DNA of 64,000 nt from VRUE01 sp963695835 (GTDB lineage Bacteria > Actinomycetota > Thermoleophilia > Solirubrobacterales > 70-9), in assembly GCA_963695835.1 (NCBI GenBank), contig CAVOHR010000002.1:372001-436000 (forward strand). Reading direction: 5' to 3'. Of the stretch, positions 14,615-23,980 are shown one piece after another; the stretch's first letter is position 1, and every line of letters begins with the position of its first letter. Under the pieces are notes generated by a model. It was not told the DNA's origin. It saw only the letters and a list, made by a program, of their open reading frames with translations, and did not search any database. The position numbers were made by a program, and so were the translations under genes.

Positions 14615-15707
14615 TCAGACCAACACGAACCGGTCGCGGTGGATCACCTCGTCGGCGGCGTGGGGCAACAGCTCCCGGACCTCAGCGCTCTTCAAACCGA
14701 GGACCCGGGAGAGCTCCTGCGAGGAGTAGTCCACGATCCCCTTGCCGATCACCGACGCCGTCGGCAGCGACCTCGACCGCATCGCCGACCTCGAAGCTGC
14801 CCTCGACGCCGGTGATCCCGACTGGAAGCAGACTCGATCCGGCTCTCTCGCAGGACGCGGGCGGCGCCGTCGTCGACAACGAGCCGGCCCCGCGACGGCT
14901 TCGCGTATTTCAGCCAGAGCTTGAAGCTCGATGCCTTGCCGGCCTGAGCGGCGAAGCGGGTTCCGGTCGCGGTACCGCGTGCAGCTGCGAGAAGCGTTCC
15001 CGGGTCCGTGCCGTTGCAGATCGTCGCCGGGATGCCCGCCTCGGCCGCCATCTCGGCTGCTGCCACCTTGCTGCGCATGCCGCCGGAGCCGAAGGCGGAG
15101 GTGCGATCGCCAATCTCCAGCTCCGCAAGCCGGCTGAAGTCATCGACCACCGGGATCAGCTCGGCATCGGAATCGACATCGGGGTCGGCGCTGTAGAGGC
15201 CGTCGACGTCGGAGAGCAGGACGAGCAGGCGGGCGTCGAGCAGGATCGCCACCTGGGCGGCGAGGAAGTCGTTGTCGCCGAAGCTGATCTCGTCGGTCGC
15301 GGTGGTGTCGTTCTCGTTGACTACCGGCACCACGCCCCAGTCGATCAGCCGCCGCAGCGTCTGCCGCGCGTTGAGGTAGTTGGTGCGGGCGGCGACGTCG
15401 GCGGCGGTGAGCAGCACCTGGGCCGACGCGCGTCCCGCCCTCGGCCAAGCCGCGACTGGTAGGCCCGGAACAGATCGCCCTGGCCGACCGCCGAGGCGGC
15501 CTGCAGCTCGTCCATCGCCCGCGGCCGCACCGGCAGCTCCAGCAGCCGCATCCCCCGCGCGATCGCCCCCGAGGTGACCATCACCACCCGCTCGCCGCCC
15601 TGCTCCAGCGCCGCCACCTGCTCGCAGACCGAGTCGAGCACGTCGACCCGCAGCTCGCCGTCGTCGGCGGCGACGATCGAGGAACCGAGCTTGACGACCA
15701 GGGTCAT
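14615..15707 (-). pseudogene. proB: Glutamate 5-kinase, disrupted by frameshifts
   Basis: The coding remains of ProB are spread over three frames. The N-terminal part from ATG 15707 (MTLVVKLGSSIVAADDGEL) keeps the frame to SRL near 15449. The middle part with VPVVNENDTTATDEISFGDN and SDVDGLYSADP is in another frame to about 14850. A third segment (SSLLPVGITGVEGSFEVGDA) runs to about 14760, and the end (VIGKGIVDYSSQELSRVLGL to the TGA at 14615) shifts again. Removing about one extra base at each break restores a normal PUA-containing glutamate kinase. Flanking genes are intact. The first break, at 15431-15449, seems to need two single-base changes. Confidence 0.8.
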
Positions 15708-18505
15708 GGCGCCAAGTCTATGAGCGGAAGCTCGGTCCGCCTTTCGATGTCGAGCTTCTGGAAGACGTGGCGCATGTGGGTCTCGATCGTCTTGCCGGTG
15801 ACGGTCAGCTGCTGGGCGATCTCGCGGTTGCTCATCCCCTCGGCCGCCATGCGGGCGACGCGCAGCTCGCTCGGCGTCAGCGACTCGACGCCCGTGAACA
15901 CAGCCTTGCGCGGCCGCGCGCCGGTCGCCGCCAGCTCGGTGCGAGCGCGCTCTTCCAGCGGCCTGGCCCCGCAGCGGTGGGCGAGCTCGAGCGCCTCGCG
16001 CAGCGGCTCGCGCGCTTGCTTGCGGAAGTTGGCGCGGCGCAGCGCGGCGCCCTGCTCGAGCAGCGCCTCGGCGTGCTGGAGGCGCGCCCCGGTTCCGCCC
16101 AGGACCTCGGCCGCCTCGCCCAGCAGCTCGATTCCCTCCGCGCCGCCCGTGACCACTCCCTGGACACGCACGGAGATCCCGACGCCGCGGACGCCGCCGG
16201 CCTCGCGCGCTAGGCGGACCGCCTCGGCGGCGATCGCCCGCGCCTGCTCGCCGTTGCCGAGCGCGGCTTCGCAGCGGGCCAGCCCGATCCGCCACGGGTG
16301 GACCTCGGGATTGGCGTAGGGAAGCCAGCGGATCCGCTCCGCCGCGGCGAGGAAATCGTGCCTCGCCTCCGCGTAGCGGCCCGAGGCCCTGCGCAGCTCG
16401 CCTCGCGCGCAGAGCAGGATCGAGCCCGGGTTTCCGCTGACGCGGCCATGACCGCCCCACATGTCCTCCATCAGCTCCTCCGCCGCCCGCGACTCGCCGC
16501 GGCCGAGCAGGACGTGGACGGCGATGCCCGACCAGACCGCCAGCGGGCCGACGAGGCCGAAGGGGCGCAGCAGCTCGAGCATGATCTCCGCGTCCGCCTG
16601 GGCCTCGCGCAGGTCCCCCTCGGCGAGATGGGCGAAGGAGCGAGCGCCATAGCCGCCACCGATCCCCGGCATCGTGGCGCGCCGCCGCATGCCGTCGATC
16701 GCGATGCCGAACAGGCCGGCCACCCGGTCGCCGCGATCGGCGAGGACCAGGGCCAGGAGAGCGCCCTGCGGCGGCAGGCCCACGGAAGCGTCGTCGACCA
16801 GCAACGCCGGATCCGCAATCGCCGCCTCGGCGGCCCGCCGCGCCCGATCCATCGCACCCAGCCCGAGCACGCCGAGGGCCGCGACGCCCTGCAGGACAAA
16901 GCGACCACCCAGGGTCGAGGCGCTCGGAAAGCTGTCGGGCGCGACGCCCTCCGGCACCCGCTCGAGCCCCCAGACGGACTGCTGCAGCAACCAGCCGCAC
17001 AGCAACGCGCCGAGCTCGCCGTCCGGTTCGGGGATCTCGGCGAGCGACTCTTCCAGGACGGTCGCCGCCTCCTCGTTGCCGTTGCGCAGGCTGAGCGAGT
17101 TCGCCATCTCGCCGGCGAGCTCGGCGCGGGCCACACTGTCCCCGGTCGCCGCCCGTACCGTGCGCAGCACTTCGAGCCCCTCGGGATCGTTCGCCCGCAG
17201 CAGAGCGACGCCGAGCTCACGGCTCACCGCCGGCCGGATCTCCCGTGCCGGGGGCTCACGCAGGGCCCGCCGCAGGTAGCGGACCGCGGCGTCGGGGGCG
17301 CCGCGCCCGAAGGCCGCTGTCGAGGCGGCGCGCAACTGCGCCACAGCCCACTGGTCGGCGCCCGGCTCGGCGAGCAGCAGGTGGGCGGCGACCGTGTCGG
17401 CCTCGAGGCCGTCCTCGTGCAGCAGGCGGGCCGCGCGGGCGTGCAGGGCCGCGCGGCGCGGCTCGGAGATCTCGCTCAGGACCGCGTCCCTGACGAGCGG
17501 GTGGATGAAGGCCAGCGAGGCGGTATCGCCGAGCAGGCGAGCTGCGATCAGCCGTTCGCCGGCCTCGGCGACTTCAGCCGGCGACAGCCCGGCCAGCGCG
17601 GCGACTAGGCGCGGCGTTCCGTTCGGCTCCAGCACCGCCACCGCCCGAGCGACTGCGATCGACTGTTCTCCGAGCCGCACCAATCGAGTCCGGATCGAGT
17701 GTGAAACCCCCGCCGCGGCGGCCTTGGTGAGGCACTCGACGCTCTCCTCGCTGTGATCGAGCTCCGCCGAGCCCAGCGCTCGGGCAAGCTCGGCCATCAG
17801 GAAGGGGTTACCGGCCGTCGCCTCACAGCAGGCCTGGGCAAAGCGTGGAGTCGACTCGATCCCGGTCTCCCCTGTGACCAGGGTCGCGGCCGCCTCTGCG
17901 GTGAGCGGCGAGGGCTCGATCAGGCGCTCGGGCGCCTCTCGGCGAAGCTCGTCCAGCAGCTCTTCGTGGAAGCCGGGCTCCCCGGTCCTCACTCCCACCG
18001 CCATCGCCGCAGGCGAGCCGTCGAGGCGGCGGGCGATGTAGATCAGCGCCTGCAACGAGGCGAGGTCGGCCCACTGGGCGTCGTCGATGACGAGCAACAG
18101 GGGCGCCGTCGCCGCCAGGTCGGCCGCGAGCCAGTAGAGGCCGTGCTCGATAGCCCCGCCTTCAGCCGCCTCCGCACCGGGCTCGAAGACGGGGGCGGCA
18201 AACGCCGCACTGCCGCTCAGCAGCTCGGCCCTGCGGGCCCGATCGTGCAGCACCGGCTCGAACAGCTGCCGCACCACGCCGTAGGGGAAGTCGCGCTCGT
18301 ACTCGCCGCCGCGCGCCCGCAGGAGGAGCATCTCGCGGCCCGCGGCCATCTCCGCGGCGGCGCCGAGCAGCGAGGTCTTGCCGGCTCCCGCTTCGCCCTC
18401 GATCACCATCACGCCGCCGCCGCCGCGCTCAGCCGCGGCGAGCAACCGCTCGATCGTCGCGAGCTCCTCGTCCCTCTCCAGAAGTGCGGTCGCCGTCGCC
18501 GACAT
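15704..18505 (-). CDS. Large ATP-binding LuxR-family regulator (LAL type)
   Basis: A 933-residue protein with an N-terminal AAA/ATPase domain (Walker A GEAGAGKTS near residue 40; Walker B-like LLLVIDDAQWAD near 145), a long helical TPR-like middle, and a C-terminal LuxR helix-turn-helix (LTPSELRVARMAAEGMSNRE, then IAQQLTVTGKTIETHMRHVF). This is the LAL/MalT-like layout of transcription activators that sense a ligand through ATP-dependent assembly. The ATG at 18505 follows a possible TTG at 18511. Its TGA overlaps the proB ATG as ATGA, so proB would be translated from the same mRNA. The ligand is unknown. Confidence 0.85.
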   Translation of the reverse strand: MSATATALLERDEELATIERLLAAAERGGGGVMVIEGEAGAGKTSLLGAAAEMAAGREMLLLRARGGEYERDFPYGVVRQLFEPVLHDRARRAELLSGSAAFAAPVFEPGAEAAEGGAIEHGLYWLAADLAATAPLLLVIDDAQWADLASLQALIYIARRLDGSPAAMAVGVRTGEPGFHEELLDELRREAPERLIEPSPLTAEAAATLVTGETGIESTPRFAQACCEATAGNPFLMAELARALGSAELDHSEESVECLTKAAAAGVSHSIRTRLVRLGEQSIAVARAVAVLEPNGTPRLVAALAGLSPAEVAEAGERLIAARLLGDTASLAFIHPLVRDAVLSEISEPRRAALHARAARLLHEDGLEADTVAAHLLLAEPGADQWAVAQLRAASTAAFGRGAPDAAVRYLRRALREPPAREIRPAVSRELGVALLRANDPEGLEVLRTVRAATGDSVARAELAGEMANSLSLRNGNEEAATVLEESLAEIPEPDGELGALLCGWLLQQSVWGLERVPEGVAPDSFPSASTLGGRFVLQGVAALGVLGLGAMDRARRAAEAAIADPALLVDDASVGLPPQGALLALVLADRGDRVAGLFGIAIDGMRRRATMPGIGGGYGARSFAHLAEGDLREAQADAEIMLELLRPFGLVGPLAVWSGIAVHVLLGRGESRAAEELMEDMWGGHGRVSGNPGSILLCARGELRRASGRYAEARHDFLAAAERIRWLPYANPEVHPWRIGLARCEAALGNGEQARAIAAEAVRLAREAGGVRGVGISVRVQGVVTGGAEGIELLGEAAEVLGGTGARLQHAEALLEQGAALRRANFRKQAREPLREALELAHRCGARPLEERARTELAATGARPRKAVFTGVESLTPSELRVARMAAEGMSNREIAQQLTVTGKTIETHMRHVFQKLDIERRTELPLIDLAP

Positions 18506-18542
18506 GCTCAATCGGCATCGATCGTACGCCGCGCAGCCGGCT

Positions 18543-19616
18543 TCAGACCGTCAAGGCGGGTCTCTCGACACCGGGAGTGGAGACGAGCGTCAGTGCCAGC
18601 GCCATCGCCCAGGGCGCTTCCGCCGACCCCGCCACGGCCTCCTCGATCAGAGCTGAGACCCCGCGCGCCGGCTCGCCCTCGCCGACAGCGAGCTGGGCCA
18701 GCTCGAGGATCTGGGCCGGGTCCCCGCCGCCGAGCATGCAACCACCGGCTGCCGCGAGCAGCGTGGCGAGCCGCTGCTCGGCTGGGGAGAGCGGGGTCCC
18801 GATGCCACCCGAGGCGGCGCCCAGGTCGATCGCGGCGTCGCCGGCCAGAAGGCGCTCGAGCTGGCCGCCGAAGACGACGCCGACGGCCTCCTCCGAGAGG
18901 CCGGCGAAGCGGGCGCAGCGCAACGCGATCGCCAGCACGACCTCCAGCTTCATGTAGGGCTCGTCGCTGCCGAAGAGGACCTGGCCAGGGGGCACGAGGG
19001 CGAACAGCGCGAGCAGGTCGCTCGGGTTCCACCAGGCCGTGTCGAAGTAGAGGTTCGGGTGATCGGCGGCGACCTCGCCGAGCCAGACAAGGTCGGAGAC
19101 GGCTGCGTGGGCGAGGACGATCGGGCACTCGCGATGGCGGTCGGCGAGCTCGACGATCGCCGGTCCGAAGGAGCCGACGCCGGCGCCGGCATGGATCAAA
19201 ACAGGCGCCCGCACGGCCGCGGCCACGCCCAGGATCGTCTCCACGCCAGGGTGGTCGAGCGGGAACTCCTCCGCCCGCGGGTGCAGCTTGAATCCCCTGG
19301 CGCCGGCGTCGAGCGCGCCCGCGGCGTCTGCGGCGGAGATCAGCTTTGGATCGAGGCGGGCGAAGGGAACGAGCCGATCCGGGTGGAGGCGGCACTCTTC
19401 GACGACGCGCAGGTTCTCCATCTCATAGCCATCGCTCACGCAGAAGGGGAAGATCACCGAGCGACCTCCGAGCGGCGCCAGGTCGCGCACATGCTCCTCG
19501 GCGGAGCGGGCGCTGCAATCGATGTCCGTGCCGGTATGGGAATGGACGTCGAACGGCCTGATTCCCTCACTGCCGAAGGCGGCGAGCTCTTCGTCGACGA
19601 TCGCCGCAACGCTCAT
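18543..19616 (-). CDS. Amidohydrolase-family (TIM-barrel) protein
   Basis: A 357-residue protein with the metal-binding start FDVHSHTGTDIDC, the segment GARGFKLHPRAEEF, LIHAGAG, IVLAHAAVSDLVWLGEVAAD and a late FGSDEP aspartate motif. This order fits Amidohydrolase_2 (PF04909) enzymes, which act as decarboxylases or hydrolases on small molecules. A C-terminal part beyond residue 255 is extra and Ala/Gly-rich. It sits next to the LuxR-type regulator in the same direction and could be its target or partner. The substrate cannot be predicted. Confidence 0.75.
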   Translation of the reverse strand: MSVAAIVDEELAAFGSEGIRPFDVHSHTGTDIDCSARSAEEHVRDLAPLGGRSVIFPFCVSDGYEMENLRVVEECRLHPDRLVPFARLDPKLISAADAAGALDAGARGFKLHPRAEEFPLDHPGVETILGVAAAVRAPVLIHAGAGVGSFGPAIVELADRHRECPIVLAHAAVSDLVWLGEVAADHPNLYFDTAWWNPSDLLALFALVPPGQVLFGSDEPYMKLEVVLAIALRCARFAGLSEEAVGVVFGGQLERLLAGDAAIDLGAASGGIGTPLSPAEQRLATLLAAAGGCMLGGGDPAQILELAQLAVGEGEPARGVSALIEEAVAGSAEAPWAMALALTLVSTPGVERPALTV

Positions 19617-19831
19617 CTGGCGCGGTTCGCCCCTTGAGAACCGATGCTCGGTTGACCGTTCGTCCTGCGATGTCGGTCGTTCGGCTCGCCGCCAAGCTCA
19701 CGCCGCATCCATTCGTCGATGCCCGGCGGGTAGAGCAGCGCCATCTGCGAGCTGATCGCCAACGCCTGCACCGCCTGCTCGCCGATGCTGCGGCGGCGGG
19801 ACCGGCCTGAGACTCCGTTCGAACCTTTCAT
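19613..19831 (-). CDS. Small protein, unknown
   Basis: A 72-residue frame from ATG 19831 whose stop overlaps the start of the amidohydrolase by 4 bp, which is typical of translational coupling. It is basic at the N-terminus (GRSRRRSIGEQAVQALAIS) with a central SSQMALLYPPGIDEWMRREL segment. I do not recognise it. The coupling is the main reason to believe it; a frame extended to 19867 is also open. Confidence 0.4.
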   Translation of the reverse strand: MKGSNGVSGRSRRRSIGEQAVQALAISSQMALLYPPGIDEWMRRELGGEPNDRHRRTNGQPSIGSQGANRAR

Positions 19832-19900
19832 GCAGCTGATCCTCGCGCCGCAGGACCCCCTTCGCATCAGGGCACCACCCTGAACTTTTGCCGGCCCGTC

Positions 19901-21223
19901 CTAGGGGTGCAGCTCGAACTCGTGCTCGCCGACGCGGACGTCGTCGCCCGGTTCGAAGCCGGCGGCGCGCAGGGCGGCGACTACGCCGATCTCGTTGAGG
20001 CGCCGCTCGAGGTAGGCGAGCGCCTCTTCGTTGCGGAGGTCGTGGCGCTCGAACAGCAGCTCGACGCCGCGGCCGAGGACGCGGAACGCCCCGTCCCCCT
20101 CGCGCTGCACCGAGTAGCCGCCCTCGCCGACCGGCCGGTAGACGCGGTGCTCGACCTCGAATTCGGCCGGCCCCGCCTCGTGGCGCTCCGGGCGGGCGGG
20201 CGCGATCGCCGGCAGGGCGGCGAGGATCGCCTGGCGCAGCTCGTCCAGCCCCTCGCCGGTTGCCGCCGAGACGGCCAGCACCGCAGACCCGCCATCGGCC
20301 GCGCCGTCAGCTGGCTCGTCGGAGTCGGCGAGCCGCGCCCGCCACTCGGCAACCGCCCCCTCTACCTGCCCTCTCGGAAGCAGATCGCACTTGGAGAGGA
20401 CGACCAGCTCCGGCAACCCCTCCAGGCCGGCGCCGTACGCGGACAGCTCCGCCCGCACGGCCTCGTAGTTCGTCTCCGGATCGCCTTCGAGCGGGGCCAG
20501 GTCGACCAGATGCACCAGCATCGAGCAGCGCTCGACATGGGCGAGGAACTCGTGGCCCAGGCCCGCACCCTCGGCCGCCCCTTCGATCAGTCCCGGAATG
20601 TCCGCCACCACCGCTTGCCGGTCCTCGCCCTCGATCGTCCCCAGCACCGGCGAGAGCGTCGTGAACGGGTAGTCGCCAACCTTCGGCTCCGCCCGGGTCA
20701 GCCGCGCCAGGAGCGACGACTTACCGGCGTTGGGAAGCCCGACCAACCCGGCATCGGCCAGCAGCTTCAGCCGGACCTCGATCCACCCCTCCTCGCCCCG
20801 GGTCCCCTTCTCGGCGAACCGAGGCGCCTGCCGCGTAGACGTCGCAAACCGCCTGTTCCCATGCCCCCCACGCCCCCCGTGAGCAACCACAGCCCGCTGC
20901 CCAACCTCGACCAGATCTACCCGACTCCCATCGACAGCCTCCGCCTGGGTCCCGGCAGGCACAGGAATCGCCAGCTCCTCCCCGCGCGCCCCATGCCGGT
21001 TGGACCCCTCCCCATGCTTCCCCCGCCCAGCTCTGAAGTGCTTGCTACCACGCAGGGCCCCGAGGTCCCGCTTCGACGAATCGCAAACGAGCACGACATC
21101 CCCCCCATGCCCGCCATCGCCCCCGTCAGGCCCGCCCTTGGGCACATGAGCCTCCCGGCGGAACGACACGCACCCGTTCCCGCCGGCCCCGCCCTCGACC
21201 CAGATCTTCGCCTTGTCGTACAT
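19901..21223 (-). CDS. obg: Obg GTPase
   Basis: A 440-residue GTPase with the glycine-rich Obg domain (MYDKAKIWVEGGAGGNGCVS, PKGGPDGGDGGHGGDV), a G domain (G1 GLPNAGKSS near residue 168, G3 DIPGLIEGA, NKxD-like LSKCDLL) and the C-terminal OCT domain (about residues 355-430). Obg links ribosome assembly with growth and stress. The ATG at 21223 matches the family N-terminus, although the frame stays open to 21319 through a half palindromic repeat. In relatives proB follows obg directly; here three genes intervene. Confidence 0.95.
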   Translation of the reverse strand: MYDKAKIWVEGGAGGNGCVSFRREAHVPKGGPDGGDGGHGGDVVLVCDSSKRDLGALRGSKHFRAGRGKHGEGSNRHGARGEELAIPVPAGTQAEAVDGSRVDLVEVGQRAVVAHGGRGGHGNRRFATSTRQAPRFAEKGTRGEEGWIEVRLKLLADAGLVGLPNAGKSSLLARLTRAEPKVGDYPFTTLSPVLGTIEGEDRQAVVADIPGLIEGAAEGAGLGHEFLAHVERCSMLVHLVDLAPLEGDPETNYEAVRAELSAYGAGLEGLPELVVLSKCDLLPRGQVEGAVAEWRARLADSDEPADGAADGGSAVLAVSAATGEGLDELRQAILAALPAIAPARPERHEAGPAEFEVEHRVYRPVGEGGYSVQREGDGAFRVLGRGVELLFERHDLRNEEALAYLERRLNEIGVVAALRAAGFEPGDDVRVGEHEFELHP

Positions 21224-21288
21224 CGCAACCGGAGAGTGTGGCGACTTCTTATCGCTATGCGACAACAACTCGTCACAAGCAAGCTGAC

Positions 21289-21317
21289 GCAAGCGGGAGG
21301 GCACCCGACCCCTCCCC
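21289..21317. repeat. Half copy of the long palindrome (rpmA/obg gap)
   Basis: The sequence GCAAGCGGGAGGGCACCCGA followed by CCCCT matches one outer arm of copy 2 together with its adjoining GCAAG, with one base fewer in the central C run. No second arm is found nearby. It lies 12 bp after the rpmA stop on the minus strand and before the obg start, the same gene-end position as the full copies, and so appears to be a truncated member of the family. Confidence 0.6.
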
Positions 21318-21328
21318 ACCGCCCGAGG

Positions 21329-21580
21329 TCAGTCAGTCAAGACGCTGATCGTCCGGCCCTTGCGCGACGGCTTGAACTGCACCGTACCGGCCTGCGTCGC
21401 GAAGATCGTGTGATCGCGACCGAGCCCGGTCCCGTCCCCGGGCCAGAACCGCGTCCCGCGCTGGCGGACGATGATCTCGCCGCCGGAGACCTTCTGGCCC
21501 GCGAACACCTTCACCCCGAGCATGTTGGGGTTGGATTCGCGCCCGTTGCGGCTGGAGCCGAGTCCTTTCTTATGAGCCAT
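21329..21580 (-). CDS. rpmA: 50S ribosomal protein L27
   Basis: An 83-residue protein starting MAHKKGLGSSRNGRESNPNM, the standard L27 N-terminus, with GGEIIVRQRGTRFWPGDGTG after it. L27 sits at the peptidyl transferase centre. There is no cleavable N-terminal extension of the Firmicutes type. Its start overlaps the end of rplU by 11 bp, so the pair is coupled. Confidence 0.97.
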   Translation of the reverse strand: MAHKKGLGSSRNGRESNPNMLGVKVFAGQKVSGGEIIVRQRGTRFWPGDGTGLGRDHTIFATQAGTVQFKPSRKGRTISVLTD

Positions 21581-22085
21581 CGGAGGAGTCCTCTTTCTTG
21601 GCGGCGGATTTTTTCGCCGCCGCTTTCTTCGCAGCAGGTTTTTTAGCAGCCGCTTTCGGTTTGGCTTTCGCTTTCGGCTTGGCCGCAGCTTTTTTCGCTT
21701 TGGCTTTGGCTTTCGCCGGTTTCTCAGCCACCGGTTTCTCTTTCGGCTCCGCTTTGGCAGCTTTCGCCGCTTTCCCCAGCTTCAGCTCGGTCACCTCGAG
21801 CCGGGTCAGCTCGGAGCGGTGGCCGGCGCGCCGCCGGTAGCCCTTCTTCGGCTTGTATTTGAAGACCTTGACCTTCGGCCCGCGCAGGTGCTCGGCGACC
21901 GTCGCCTCGACCTTCACCTTCTCCAGCTCCTTCGGATCGGCGACCACCTCCTTGTCGCGGAACATCACGGCGCGGAGGGAAACCGTCGCGCCCTGCTCGG
22001 CGCCGAGCCGGTCGACGAGCAGCGAGCTGCCCTTCTCGACCTTGTACTGCTTGCCACCGCTCTCTATGACCGCGTACGTGCTCAT
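21570..22085 (-). CDS. rplU: 50S ribosomal protein L21 with Lys/Ala-rich tail
   Basis: The first 103 residues are a normal L21 (MSTYAVIESGGKQYKVEKGS, KVFKYKPKKGYRRRAGHR). A tail of about 65 residues follows, made mostly of Lys, Ala and Pro in AKAKKAAAKPKAKAKPK-like repeats and ending EDSSDGS. Such tails occur in actinobacterial ribosomal and histone-like proteins and probably add RNA contacts. It overlaps rng by 4 bp and rpmA by 11 bp. Confidence 0.95.
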   Translation of the reverse strand: MSTYAVIESGGKQYKVEKGSSLLVDRLGAEQGATVSLRAVMFRDKEVVADPKELEKVKVEATVAEHLRGPKVKVFKYKPKKGYRRRAGHRSELTRLEVTELKLGKAAKAAKAEPKEKPVAEKPAKAKAKAKKAAAKPKAKAKPKAAAKKPAAKKAAAKKSAAKKEDSSDGS

Positions 22086-23932
22086 TCGTCCTTGCCGCTC
22101 TTCGAAGTGGAGCGCGACCGCCCGCGACCGCCCCCGCGACCGCGCCGGCTACTGCGCGAGGCGCCGGATTCTAGAGCCTCGGGCTCCGATCCGTCCCCGC
22201 CGGCGACGCCGGCCCCGTTGCTCGCCTCGGAGCCGGGCAGCGAGGCGACCGCCGCCGCCCGCTCGACTCGCTCGATCCGCACCAGCTTGCGCTCGCCGAC
22301 GAAGCGGCCGCCGCCGGTGACGCTGACGACGTAGGAGTCGATCCGGGCGACCGCGTCGTCGGGGTTGTACATGTGCGGCTCCTCGATCGTCACCAGCACC
22401 TCCTCGCCGACCTTGAACGGCAGCGCCCGCTCCTCGATCTCGGCGCGGCTGCCCGCCTCGACCAGCTCGAAGGTCCCGATCGGCAGCGCGTCGGTGCCCT
22501 CGAAGTGGAACTGCTTGCCGGTTTCACCCTCCAGCCCGGAGAGCCCGCTGCCGGGCTCGATCAGCTCAGCCGCCACCTTCGGGTTGACCCGCAGCAGGAA
22601 CGCCTCGGCCTCGCGGCCGGCCAGGTCGCGCATCTTGCGCAGCCCCTCCAGCGCCACCGTCTCGGCCGAGAGGACGACGCCCTCGCCGGCGCAGGTCGGG
22701 CAGGGCGCGGTGAGGATCTCGCGCACCCCGTCGGTGACGTTCTGGCGGGTCATCTCGACCAGGCCGAGCGGTGAGACCTCGACCACGTAGCTCTTCGACT
22801 TGTCGGCGTCGAGCGCTTTGCGCATCGTCTTCAGCACCTTGTCGCGGTTTTTCGCCCGCGCCATGTCGATGAAGTCGATGACGATGATGCCGCCGATGTC
22901 GCGCAGCCGCAGCTGCCGCACCGCCTCCTCGGCGGCCTCGGTGTTGACCCGGGTGATCGTCTCCTCCAGGCCGCCCTTGCCGCGGCCGGTGAAGCTGCCG
23001 CTGTTGACGTCGATCACGGTCAGGGCCTCGGCGTAGTCGATGATCAGGTAGCCGCCGGAGGGCAGGTCGACACGGCGCTCCAGGGTCGACTCGATCTCCT
23101 TGTCGACCCCCCATTTCTCGAGCAGCGGCTCCTTGCCCTCGTAGAGCTCGACTTTGCCGACCAGCTCCGGCGCGGTGCGCTGGAAGAAGCCGGTGACCCG
23201 TTCGAGCTGCTTCGGCGAGTCGATGATCGCCGTTTCGAACTCGACCAGGAAGACGTCGCGGAGGACGCGGACCGGCAGGTCGGCCTCCTGGAAGACGAGG
23301 CCGGGCGCCTTGGTCTTCTCGCTGCGGCGCTCGAGCACCTCGTACAGCTTGTGCAGGTAGCCGATCTCGCGCACGAAGTCGGATTTCTTCGCGCCGTGAG
23401 CGGCGGTGCGGACGATCAGCCCGCCCGGGCCCTTGTAGGTGCGGTCGACCATCTTGCGCAGCCGGTCGCGCTCCGATTCGGAGAGCCGCCGGCTGACCCC
23501 GACCCCGCCGCCCTGCGGCGCGTAGACCAGGTAGCGGCCGGCGATCGAAAGGTTCATCGAGAGCCGCGCGCCCTTCGTCTTCAGCGGGTCCTTGACGACC
23601 TGGACGAGGATCTCCTGGCCGGATTTGAGCAGCTCGCCGATCCGCCGGCCGCTGCCGCGACCGCGCTTCGGCGCCTGCTCGCCGCCGGGCAGGACGATCT
23701 CGTCGACGTGGAGGAAGCCGTTGCGCTCGAGGCCGATGTCGACGAAGGCGGCCTCCATTCCGGGCAGGACGTTGTCGACCTTGCCCTTGTAGATGTTGCC
23801 GACGATCGAGCGCCGGCCGCGCCGCTCTATGTAGAGCTCCGCGACGTCGCGTTTGCCGCCTTTCGTCTTCGACTCGAGGACGGCGACTCGGGTCTCGCCG
23901 CGATCGGCGGACACCAGGATGGTTTTCTTCAT
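22082..23932 (-). CDS. rng: Ribonuclease E/G family endoribonuclease
   Basis: A 616-residue protein beginning MKKTILVSADRGETRVAVLE, followed by an S1 domain (GNIYKGKVDNVLPGMEAAFV, about residues 45-125) and the catalytic DNase I-like region with TVIDVNSGSFTG and IIVIDFIDMARAKNRDKV carrying the metal-binding Asp pair. The zinc-link motif CPTCAGEG is near residue 417. It processes and decays RNA. The C-terminal tail is Arg/Gly/Ser-rich. The rng-rplU-rpmA-obg order is conserved in actinobacteria. The symbol rng rather than rne is a choice based on size. Confidence 0.92.
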   Translation of the reverse strand: MKKTILVSADRGETRVAVLESKTKGGKRDVAELYIERRGRRSIVGNIYKGKVDNVLPGMEAAFVDIGLERNGFLHVDEIVLPGGEQAPKRGRGSGRRIGELLKSGQEILVQVVKDPLKTKGARLSMNLSIAGRYLVYAPQGGGVGVSRRLSESERDRLRKMVDRTYKGPGGLIVRTAAHGAKKSDFVREIGYLHKLYEVLERRSEKTKAPGLVFQEADLPVRVLRDVFLVEFETAIIDSPKQLERVTGFFQRTAPELVGKVELYEGKEPLLEKWGVDKEIESTLERRVDLPSGGYLIIDYAEALTVIDVNSGSFTGRGKGGLEETITRVNTEAAEEAVRQLRLRDIGGIIVIDFIDMARAKNRDKVLKTMRKALDADKSKSYVVEVSPLGLVEMTRQNVTDGVREILTAPCPTCAGEGVVLSAETVALEGLRKMRDLAGREAEAFLLRVNPKVAAELIEPGSGLSGLEGETGKQFHFEGTDALPIGTFELVEAGSRAEIEERALPFKVGEEVLVTIEEPHMYNPDDAVARIDSYVVSVTGGGRFVGERKLVRIERVERAAAVASLPGSEASNGAGVAGGDGSEPEALESGASRSSRRGRGGGRGRSRSTSKSGKDE

Positions 23933-23980
23933 TTCAACTCAGTTCAGATAGGTACGCAGGGCCCGGGTTCCTTCGCGGAA

